From Okapia johnstoni (lineage: Eukaryota > Chordata > Mammalia > Artiodactyla > Giraffidae), in the NCBI GenBank assembly GCA_024291935.2, contig CM044306.1:17059001-17123000 (forward strand): DNA of 64,000 nt, read 5' to 3'. Every line of letters begins with the position of its first letter. Within the stretch, counting starts at the first letter, position 1. The notes beneath the pieces were generated by a model, which worked only from the letters and a program-made list of their open reading frames with translations, was not told the origin of the DNA and did no database searches. The translations under genes and the position numbers were made by a program. Below, piece after piece: positions 57,113-64,000 of this stretch.

Positions 57113-58206
57113 GAAGGGAGGGAGGGGTTGTTGGATAGCAAGGTATGTGGATGGTGGATGGATAGATGGTAGATGGATGAACAGGATGAAAGGAAGAAGG
57201 GAAACTGGAAGAAACAATGGAAAAAAAGAATCTGAAGTCCCTGCCCCACTGGGGTTTGGAGCTGGGGAGTAGAGTTGGAAGGAACCATTTCTACATTTGG
57301 GGCCCCAGTGTCCCTGCAAAGATCATGCTCTGATATTGGCAGGGGCCCCTCAAAGCAGAATCATTCTATTCATCAATAGTTGTCAGTACATGCTACAGGC
57401 CAGGTTGCCAGCAGGGCTCCTGAAGCCTCCAGACTTTGGAGCTATAATAGCCAGACCACCCAAATCGAAAGCCCGGCATGGCCCCTATGGGTGGTATGGC
57501 CTTGGACATAGAGTTTTTAACATTTTTTCATATGAGCATGTCCAGACATGAATTTTGGACATGAGAACTGAACAGACACTTAACAGGTGCCAACACACAG
57601 CAACCACTATTCTTTACCTTAAGTTATAATGCCCAGGGGATCGGTGAACTCGTCTTCGGTCTCATCTGAGCTATAGTGGATGAATCTCAGGGTTCCTGTG
57701 CATGGGGTTCACCTTCCCCGCCTGCCCCCTCCCATCCCCAGCATTCCAGGATGTCTTCAAACTGTTCAGCTCCAGCCCAACAGGCTCCATGGACATGCGC
57801 ACTATGAAAGCTGCCCTGTGCAATGTGGGTGTCCAGCTGAGCCCTCAGGAGATGTGTGAGGCTCTGCGGCAGGCGGACTTGGATGGTGGGTGACCCTGTC
57901 CCTACCCTCATGACCTCTCCCACTTCTAGCCTTGAAAAATGCCTCCACTGCCCACAAAATCCCCGGTCTGATCCTTTTCTAAAGTTCCCTCTTCCCGGAA
58001 GCCTGCCCTGATCACCAAACCTAGCCCCTTGCCCCTAAACATTTCTGCCGTGATAATCCTCATCCTGACTTGGGGCTCCCACATGGCAAGGGCTATTTCT
58101 CCCTGACTCGACCTCAGAAAATGCTTGGCCAGAGGCAGGACTAGACATTCTGATGCCTAGAACTTCTGGCAAGCTTTCTGCAGGGGGCAGGCACCTACAG
58201 CACCCC

Positions 58207-58272
<66 letters not shown>

Positions 58273-59871
58273 GGTGATGGAACAGTAAGCTTCAAAGACT
58301 TCCTGGGTGTCGTCACTGACCGCCACCGCCTGGCTCAGTGCTTGGGTGAGGGGCAAGGCTGGTGGGGCAGGAGTGGGTGGGCCTGGCCTGGGGAAGGCTC
58401 CTCCTTACCTTCCCCCATGTTCTCTGCCCCTAGGCAAGGTAAGGAACAGCCTGGCCTGTGACCCCCAGGGCTTGCAAACCCTCTTCTTAGAGATGCTGTT
58501 CAAGCTGATGAGTCTGGGCTTTGTGCCCTTCAAGTCGGTACAGGAGGTGATGAGGTGGGCACAACTGGACCCAGCTTCAAGGCCCAAGATAGGGGGAGCA
58601 GACTGCCCCTTTCAAGAGTCCCTAGATGTCCCTGCCCCAGAGAGGAGAGCCCTGAATTCTGGGTCAGTTTCCTGGGTGCCAAGTTGCCCCCGATCAGACA
58701 AGTTGCCCCCGATCAGATTCCTGACCCACTTTGGTTTCCCCACGGGGGAGATGCTGTCTGAGGCGTCTACCCACTTTTCTCTCCTTCAAGCTACTACTCC
58801 AAGAAGCAGCGGTCTCTGAGGCTGAACGCAAGCTGGAAGGGTCGGTCCCGCGGCCACGGCCGCAGCGGGCGCTCTCACGCGGGCCTCGCGTTCTTCTGCC
58901 AGGCCGCGCGCCTCATCGGCCTCTCCAATGCCGAGCTGGCGCGTTCGCTGCAGGGACTGCACAAAGCGGGTGCGCCCGGGGCTGGGCGGGGACCCGCGGG
59001 ACTGGGGACTCTCCTCACAACCGGCTTTCAGGAAGGCCCCCTCCTTTTCCTCCTACCCGCTTCCTCGCCCCAGGAGCGTGCAGCCCCTACTCCCAGATAC
59101 CTAGCCTGAACGGGCAGACGCAGCCAGAATCCCACACACAGAGCCGAACTCCGCTCCCCTACGTCCGACGTCCCAAGTCGTACCAGCCCAGCCGCCCCAA
59201 GCGCGGGCCCAAGAGCGGGCGGCTCAGCCAAGGTGAAAGTCGACAGAGGCAGGGCCAGCGGGCGGGGCCGGGTTATGTAGATAAGGGGCGGGGCATGTTA
59301 GGGTGGGACGGGACCGAGAGGATAGGGGCGGGGCAGACAGAGCGGGTACCCGACAGATAAATGTGACAGACAGGCGGCGAGAGGAGGGACGGGCAGAGTG
59401 GAAGCAGAACTACAAGAAATTGGGACCTGACCGGGGGAGGTGCAATAAGAGATCACTCTTATTGCCATCTCCTGTTTGACTACTTCCAATTTACCTTGAT
59501 TCACGGACCTAGCATTGCAGGTTCCTATGCAATATTGTTCTTTACAGAACGACTAAGGATCGACTAAGGATAGGGCGGGGCATAAGAAAAAGAGTCGGGG
59601 GACCTAGGTAGGAGGCAAGACAGGTGGAAATGGGGCGGGGCCGGCAGAAATATGGACTCAGGTGGAGCTAACCCTGAGTCTCTAATTCGAGCCGCAAACT
59701 TGACCCTCTGTACGCCCCCTCCGCGCTTCCGCAGGGTTCGCGCGCCAGCTACTAGGGTGTATGTGCCCTTCGAAACTGGCTCCCTTCCCCCCAACTCTGA
59801 TCCAGAAGCAGCCCATCTCCCCGTCTCCGGCCTATTTGCAGAGACCTGCTACGAAGAAATTGTGCAAGTAA
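55823..59871 (+). CDS. EFCAB15: EF-hand protein related to SPATA21, probably EFCAB15
   Basis: Ten exons join with every phase compatible into a 386-residue frame (1161 nt). The last nine are well supported; the first (55823-55841) is tentative. The N-terminal third is basic and Gln/Arg-rich. Residues about 117-180 form an EF-hand pair: a first degenerate loop (SSSPTGSMDMRT region) and a second canonical loop DLDGDGTVSFKD with acidic or oxygen ligands at positions 1, 3, 5, 7, 9 and 12. Then come a helical LLFxEML-like segment, a YYSKKQ block, an arginine-rich patch and SPYSQIP. The YY-KK and SPY-Q-P blocks occur in the same order in SPATA21, a testis EF-hand protein. Synteny (between SPATA32 and FMNL1) points to EFCAB15, which I recall as a pseudogene in human. 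A calcium-binding role is inferred from the loop; the cellular function is unknown. Confidence 0.7.
56255..56306 (+). CDS. EFCAB15: EF-hand gene exon 2
   Basis: 52 nt between CTTTCAG and GTGACC. In the frame that links to the next exon it encodes SRGRKTERSPSAKRTS, a basic stretch. Supported by splice sites and phase, not by homology. Confidence 0.5.
56511..56735 (+). CDS. EFCAB15: EF-hand gene exon 3
   Basis: 225 nt between CCAAG and GTGAGA, encoding RPRQKPQRLLMQDPGEEQ and a Gln/Ala-rich low-complexity region. Phase 2 at both boundaries. Confidence 0.6.
56852..56904 (+). CDS. EFCAB15: EF-hand gene exon 4
   Basis: 53 nt between GCCAG and GTGAGG, encoding GSFADKNLLPLTARQLA. It aligns with the helix just before the EF-hand in SPATA21. 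Confidence 0.7.
57053..57110. repeat. (TG)n microsatellite, about 28 units
   Basis: Uninterrupted TG run in an intron of the EF-hand gene, 3'-flanked by AAGAAGGGAGGGAGG and then GGAT-rich repeats (57150-57185). Confidence 0.95.
57742..57885 (+). CDS. EFCAB15: EF-hand gene exon 5 (first EF-hand and start of the second loop)
   Basis: Encodes AFQDVFKLFSSSPTGSMDMR to LRQADLDG. The first loop lacks the usual acidic ligands. The exon ends inside the second loop after DLD. Confidence 0.85.
58208..58269. repeat. (CT)n microsatellite, about 30 units, at a splice acceptor
   Basis: Pure CT run ending four bases before the acceptor AG (58272-58273) of EF-hand gene exon 6. It forms that intron's polypyrimidine tract. 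Confidence 0.95.
58274..58345 (+). CDS. EFCAB15: EF-hand gene exon 6 (rest of the calcium loop)
   Basis: 72 nt encoding GDGTVSFKDFLGVVTDRHR, completing the canonical loop. The acceptor CACCAG directly follows a 60-bp CT microsatellite. Confidence 0.85.
58434..58554 (+). CDS. EFCAB15: EF-hand gene exon 7
   Basis: 121 nt encoding KVRNSLACDPQGLQTLFLEM and FKLMSLGFVPFKSVQEVM, predicted helical. Its LQTLF-EML pattern parallels the HTLLFEIL segment of SPATA21. Confidence 0.8.
58791..58969 (+). CDS. EFCAB15: EF-hand gene exon 8
   Basis: 179 nt between TTCAAG and GTGCGC. Encodes YYSKKQ, an Arg/Gly/Ser-rich patch, and the helix LAFFCQAARLIGLSNAELAR. CpG-rich. Confidence 0.8.
59074..59232 (+). CDS. 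EFCAB15: EF-hand gene exon 9
   Basis: 159 nt with SPYSQIPSL (compare SPYAQVP in SPATA21), then a basic Pro/Ser-rich tail. Donor GTGAAA. Confidence 0.8.
59255..59340 (+). promoter_or_regulatory. Cluster of GC boxes in last intron of EF-hand gene
   Basis: Three GGGCGGGGC words within 80 bp, with more at 59574 and 59632, in the intron before the last exon. Sp1-type binding is possible; no transcript start is evident. Confidence 0.35.
59735..59871 (+). CDS. EFCAB15: EF-hand gene last exon
   Basis: Acceptor TTCCGCAG, then GFARQLLGCMCPSKL to the C-terminus ATKKLCK, stop TAA 59869-59871. The stop lies about 75 nt from the FMNL1 poly(A) signal on the other strand. Confidence 0.7.
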
Positions 59872-59929
59872 AGTGTTTGCTGAGCGAAACAGGCTGCTTG
59901 TGGTGGGGGCGGGCACGGAGCGGACGCGG

Positions 59930-60293
59930 ATCTTTTGCAAACGTCTTTATTAATCTTGTATAAAAATAAGGTCCGTGGGGAGTCCTCGGAGCTGGGTCGG
60001 GGTTGGGGGAGTGGAAGGGGCGCGAAGTTACCCTTTACATAAGTTACAGGCCGGGCTCCCGCTGAGCCCAAGTATGGCTGTTGGTGGAAGAGGGGTGCTG
60101 CAAGCAGCATTTGGGGGGAGGGGCCAGAGATGCTTCCCCCTGGGTGCCCCTGCCCATTCGAGGGGCGCCCAGGGGTGGGGACGTTGGTGGAGGAGGCTGC
60201 CCGGCCCAGCCGAGCTGAGTCCCACCTTCCTTGAGTCTCGGAGTGCTCCTCCCCGCCCCCGCTCCCAGGCCTCGCCGTCTGCAGAAATAGTGG
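59930..60293 (-). other. FMNL1: FMNL1 3' UTR
   Basis: About 360 nt from the terminal exon B stop to the - strand AATAAA. GC-rich with a C-rich tract; no repeat recognised. Confidence 0.75.
59946..59951 (-). terminator. FMNL1 polyadenylation signal AATAAA
   Basis: The + strand reads TTTATT. Cleavage is expected around 59925-59935, just past the stop codon of the convergent EF-hand gene. Confidence 0.8.
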
Positions 60294-60397
60294 CTACAGC
60301 GAGATGTCGGAGGTGACCTGCAGCGGTGGTCCCGGCGGGCGCCGACGAGCGCTGCGCCGGCCTGTGTCTGCGCGGATGTAGGGCTGGTTCCGTAGAT
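60294..60397 (-). CDS. FMNL1: FMNL1 alternative terminal exon B
   Basis: 104 nt: [20 protein letters not shown] then [14 protein letters not shown] and stop TAG. It splices in the same phase from the DAD exon and gives a second basic tail. Confidence 0.85.
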
Positions 60398-63300
60398 CTG
60401 CCGGCGGAGAGGACAGAGATGTACTTTTCAAGGGGTCTGCCCAGGGTTGGGACACCACTCCAGGGCACAAGCCTCACCCCTCCAGGTTGTGCGCAAGTGG
60501 GAGGGACCCTGTTTGTTTATCAGACCTCCTTCCAACACACCCCAGCCAGTGCCTGGCCCAGGGGAGGGCAGCATGACAGACCCCCCAGGAGCCCACAGGG
60601 CTGTGAGCAGCCACTGGGATCCAAGGTCCAGTTGGTGGGTACCTGGAGGCTATAGGGGGATCTCCTCGCCCAGGCTGGCCTCATAGAGGAGCCTGGACGT
60701 CCTCTTGCCAGTGCGAGCAGTGAAGGGCACCGTCTTGAGCACTGAGGGTTGGAAGGAAGGAGCCAGGAGAGAAAGAAAAAAGGGAAAAAGACAGAAAAAG
60801 TAGCAAAGAGGCAGTGAGGCAGACAGATCCCGCCCCCTCCCCCTAGGGTTGGGGGGTGGATGGAAGACAGCATAGGACAGACCAAGGACAGGATAGCCCC
60901 TGCCAAGCCCCCACCTGTGATGATATCTTCAATCGCCCCATCACGGTCACTCTCATAGATGAGTGGCTCTTTCTGCTGCTTCCGTTTCAGCTCAGAGATG
61001 AGGTCCATCTGTTGCCGCCGGATCTTGGGAGGGGACTGGGGGAAGGGTGAGGGTATATAACTCCAGCTCCAGGATCCCCTGCCCCCCTGTGCCACTAAAC
61101 CCTAGACCACCTTCCTGGTCCCCCACAATAAGAACAGCTGGCATGAGGAAAAGGAACCCATTCCCCACCACAAGCTACAGAGCCATCCTGGCCTTGGGCA
61201 GGGTCAGTCCATAAAAACGAGGGTGCAGAAGAGGACCAGATCTTTGGGATGAAGATACCAAGCATCAGCATCACTGGATCCCAGTACCAAGTTCAGCAAT
61301 AGTTGCCTACCTTGGGTGCTTGGGGCTCCCCTTTCCCCGGGGTGTTGGTGCCTGCCTCCTGGGCAGCTGCTTCTTTCTTCCACTGTTCCACCTCCTGCTC
61401 AGCTTTCTGAGGAGCCAAGGTGGATCTGCATGAGGGGAGTCATCCCTTCCCTAGTCCACCCCCAGCAGAAATAGCCCCTACTCCTCCCACTGTCCATGTG
61501 GAGAGGCTGCAATGCCCTGCATGGGTCCCAGCCTGCCCATCAAACAAACATACCTTATAGGCTTTGATGAAGCGACTAAAGAGGGAGAAGAACATAGAGG
61601 GGGATGTGGTCTTGGGGTTCTCTCCGAAGTACTCCACCACAGACTCGTAGGCTTCCTGTGGGCACAGCCTGTCAGCCCTACCAGCCCAGATCCCTCGGGT
61701 CCTGACCACTGCTCTGTACCCGCTAAGACACTGGCCTCTTCATCTCTCCTCCTCCAGGCAGGTGGCTGCTCCCTCCTGCCCCATCCCCTAAGGCGTTCTT
61801 GCTTGGATCACGGGTTCCAGGCTTTGGCTACACAACCCTACCTAGGTGGTCCTTTGCCCCCATCCCAGCCTCCCTACCTCCCTGGCCGGGGCCAGCCCCA
61901 GCCCACCTGAGCTGTCTTGCTGTCTGCCAGCAGCTTATCCATGACAGGTGAGTTGACCCTCAGGAACTCCTTGAGCACCACACAGTCATCCTGCCTCACA
62001 AACTCCCGCTGGGTCAACTCCAGGCCTCGCTGCAGGGAGCGGACATCCCCCAGCACGCTGTCCAGGGACACTGAGTGGGAGGTGGGACAGTAGAGAAGCA
62101 AAGAATCAGAGAGGCAGCATTCCCGTCCCATTACGTCCTGAGCTCCCCTGGCTCTCTCCCAAACTGTATCCGTCCCCAGGGCTGAGCCCCACCCCCCACC
62201 CATACCTGAGCCAGCCTTGTCCAGAAAGTGCAGGTCGCTGTGGAAACCTGTGAGCTGTGGGTACTTTTCAGCAATGACCTTCACCAGGTAATGCAGCAGC
62301 GTCTGCTTGCGGTCAGTTGACTTCATCTCCAACAGCTGCAATGAGGACCTGCTGTAAGCCACATGCCGCCAGCCATCCCCCATCCCGCAGGTCAGGGGGC
62401 CCCCTCCTTCCCCCCCTCCTTACCGCATCCAGACTCTGGAGCCGGAAGCCATAGGCTGCTCCACGCTTGCTGCTGTTCATGTAGTTGCCAAAAGCCAGGA
62501 CGATCTGCAAGAGGTGAGACAGGTGGGTGGTGGGGAGCTCAGCCGGGTGCTGGGGCTGAGGAAACCCCCTAAAGTATAAATACACAAGAAGACAAGGTGG
62601 CCAGGAATAAGCCCTACACTCAGCAGCCACCACACTCCTGCATGGATGCCTCAGGTCCTTGACGCACGTATACACGTGTTTAACACATATGCACAGCTAA
62701 CACCATGGCACACCCAATTTGGTCACCTGCTGTGCTGTGCTCGGTCACTTAGTCATGTCTGCCTCTTTTTGACCCCATGGACTGTAGCCCCCCAGGCTCC
62801 TCTGCCCATGGAATTTTCCTAGGCAAGAACATTGGAGCGGGTTGCCATTTCCTACTCCAGGGGATTTTCCTGACCCAGGGATCAAACCCACGTCTCTTGC
62901 CTCTCCTGAATTGGCAGGTAGATTCTTTACCACTGAGCCACCCATTCCTACTCAAGTCTGTGCTGCCCACACCTCATCTGAGGCTGTGGGGTCAATGCCC
63001 CTCTCAGCCATTTCTATTGGTTCTCAGACAATAGAAGACTCTGCTAATGAACCCTCAGGCAGGGTGTGAGATGGGCTGTTGGAATGTGGCCCCCAACACC
63101 ACCTTAGCGTCGTCATCCTGAGCCTGGATGTGAGAAGTAAGAACCTTACAGTGGGAGCAGCCCAGCGCTGCAGGGCAGGGCCTGGGTCTCCCACTCACAC
63201 AACCCAGAACACACAAGCCATCATGGGTGGTCTTTGTCTCCTAGACCCTTGCCCTAGGGTCTCACCTCCAGGATCTGGCGGAGTTTGTCCGAGGACTTGA

Positions 63301-63730
63301 TGGACATTGAGGCTGCAATGATGGCATTCAGTTGCTGGGGGCAGGATGGAGGAGGCATGGTAAGTTGGGGCAGGAGTGAGGGGGAAGCCCGTAGGAGGCT
63401 CCAGAACTCTCAGATGCCCTCTCGGAGACCAGGCTGCCAGCTGCCTCCTCCCCGATCCCAGCCCAGGCCGCACCACCCTGCCAGCCCGCGCACACCGGCA
63501 TGAGCATCTGGGCAGTGTCTGGGAAGTTGCCCAGGAAGGTGAGCGTGTTCATGCGCTCTGGCAGGCGGGGGATGCGGCTGAAGCGCAGCATGAAGCGGTC
63601 CTCCTCTGACAGCTCCTCTATCGGTCGCTGCTCCCGCTCGAAACGGGTGATGAGGCTGCGCTCATACTCTGTGGGCAGGAAGCGGGTCAGCAGCTCCAGG
63701 AAGTCCAGGCCAAGGGTCTGCAGGTCATAC
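60294..63730 (-). CDS. FMNL1: FMNL1 (formin-like 1), 3' part: FH2 domain and DAD
   Basis: Formin of haematopoietic cells that nucleates and elongates actin filaments at the cell cortex, controlled by release of DID-DAD autoinhibition after Rho-GTPase binding. On the - strand nine exons encode the second half of FH2 and the tail, from [20 protein letters not shown] (63730) to the DAD motif [10 protein letters not shown] (60915). The match to human FMNL1 is close at every exon, including [19 protein letters not shown]. Two alternative terminal exons follow, ending in stops at 60650-60652 and 60294-60296. All phases agree. The 5' part (GBD, DID, FH1) lies beyond 64000. A Bov-tA SINE sits in the intron at 62727-62945. 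Confidence 0.96.
60650..60741 (-). CDS. FMNL1: FMNL1 alternative terminal exon A
   Basis: 92 nt: [20 protein letters not shown] then [10 protein letters not shown] and stop TAG. It matches the common human C-terminus and supplies the basic part of the DAD. Confidence 0.9.
60915..61035 (-). CDS. FMNL1: FMNL1 DAD exon
   Basis: 121 nt: [20 protein letters not shown] to [12 protein letters not shown], containing the autoregulatory motif. The acceptor CCCCCAG at 61036-61037 is preferred over the AAG 12 nt further in, because SPPK is conserved in human. Confidence 0.93.
61311..61406 (-). CDS. FMNL1: FMNL1 post-FH2 coiled segment exon
   Basis: 96 nt: [20 protein letters not shown] to EPQAPK, a charged helix followed by a Pro/Gly linker. 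Confidence 0.94.
61554..61655 (-). CDS. FMNL1: FMNL1 FH2 exon
   Basis: 102 nt: [20 protein letters not shown] to FSRFIKAYK, the end of the FH2 core. Confidence 0.95.
61907..62070 (-). CDS. FMNL1: FMNL1 FH2 exon
   Basis: 164 nt: [20 protein letters not shown] to [10 protein letters not shown], phase 1 to phase 0. Confidence 0.95.
62206..62335 (-). CDS. FMNL1: FMNL1 FH2 exon
   Basis: 130 nt: [20 protein letters not shown] to HFLDKAGS, phase 0 to phase 1. Donor GTATGG. Confidence 0.95.
62424..62504 (-). CDS. FMNL1: FMNL1 FH2 exon with the GNYMN motif
   Basis: 81 nt: [20 protein letters not shown] to LQSLDA. GNxxN is the signature of FH2 domains. Confidence 0.96.
62727..62945 (-). mobile_element. 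Bov-tA SINE in FMNL1 intron
   Basis: Antisense on the + strand; GTGCTCGGTCACTTAGTCAT through TTTACCACTGAGCCACCCAT. It is in sense with FMNL1. Confidence 0.85.
63266..63334 (-). CDS. FMNL1: FMNL1 FH2 exon
   Basis: 69 nt, 23 codons: [18 protein letters not shown] to RQILE. Phase 0 at both ends. Confidence 0.95.
63496..63730 (-). CDS. FMNL1: FMNL1 FH2 exon (most upstream in window)
   Basis: 235 nt encoding [20 protein letters not shown] through [13 protein letters not shown]; acceptor CACAG and donor GTGTGC on the - strand. Its first base completes a codon from an exon beyond 64000. Confidence 0.95.
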
Positions 63731-64000
63731 CTGTGAGGGGAGGGGTCGGCATCACTCCACACCCACCAGTTCTTGAGAGCAGGACTACCCCTACCCCATC
63801 ACTTGATCGAATAAATGAACTTAAGCATTTGCTGTTACCAACAGCTTAAGAGAATAAGAGATAAGAGTCAGAGGAAGTTGGAAGCTAGGAAGCCGGAATC
63901 CCAGACATATATCGATCAGTGGCAAATACCCAAGCTGTAAACGCCTGAGCCTGAGTGCAAAGAGGCAAGAAGACAAAAGGAATATCTCCATCTGAGAATG
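63731..64000 (-). other. FMNL1 intron, nothing else seen
   Basis: Unique sequence upstream of the most 5' FMNL1 exon in the window. No repeat or exon recognised. Confidence 0.6.

Noticed and set aside
56946..57319. Frames of repeated Cys-Val or Thr-His
   Set aside because: Translations of the TG microsatellite.

Overview
This window is mammalian nuclear DNA from a ruminant. It has GT-AG (and one GC-AG) spliced genes, AATAAA polyadenylation signals, and many copies of ruminant retroposons: BovB LINE fragments, Bov-tA SINEs and tRNA-Glu (CHR-type) SINEs. These lie over older MIR, L1 and MER5A-like relics. The gene order MAP3K14 - SPATA32 - EF-hand gene - FMNL1 matches the block known from human 17q21.31, here read in the opposite direction. 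The species cannot be fixed from sequence alone; cattle or a close bovid fits.

Layout. 1-20661 looks like the large first intron of MAP3K14: no exon was found there, only repeats and unique intronic DNA. 20662-40675 holds the whole coding part and 3' UTR of MAP3K14 (NIK) on the + strand. Fifteen coding exons join in frame to a 952-residue protein. 41708-54552 is SPATA32 on the + strand: five coding exons, 365 residues, with a roughly 10 kb first intron full of retroposons. 55823-59871 is a + strand EF-hand gene related to SPATA21. It is most likely EFCAB15, and every junction I could define keeps the frame open (about 386 residues; the first exon is tentative). 59930-63730 is the 3' part of FMNL1 on the - strand: nine FH2/DAD exons plus two alternative terminal exons. 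Its 5' part lies beyond the window. FMNL1 and the EF-hand gene converge tail to tail with almost no space between them.

Roles. MAP3K14 is the kinase of the non-canonical NF-kB pathway (TRAF3-controlled, activates IKK-alpha). FMNL1 is a haematopoietic formin that builds actin filaments. SPATA32 and the SPATA21-like EF-hand gene belong to testis-associated families. The four genes are neighbours, not a pathway.

Points that most deserve a second look are: a GC 5' splice site after MAP3K14 exon 5, with a BovB insertion 105 bp downstream and an open read-through frame; an apparently intact EF-hand gene that I recall as a pseudogene in human; a CT microsatellite that serves as the polypyrimidine tract of the exon carrying most of the calcium loop; two alternative FMNL1 tails plus an open retained-intron frame; a 59-bp gap-free direct repeat flanking a BovB fragment; and an 80-bp duplication flanking SPATA32 exon 2. 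I found no wholly new biological system.
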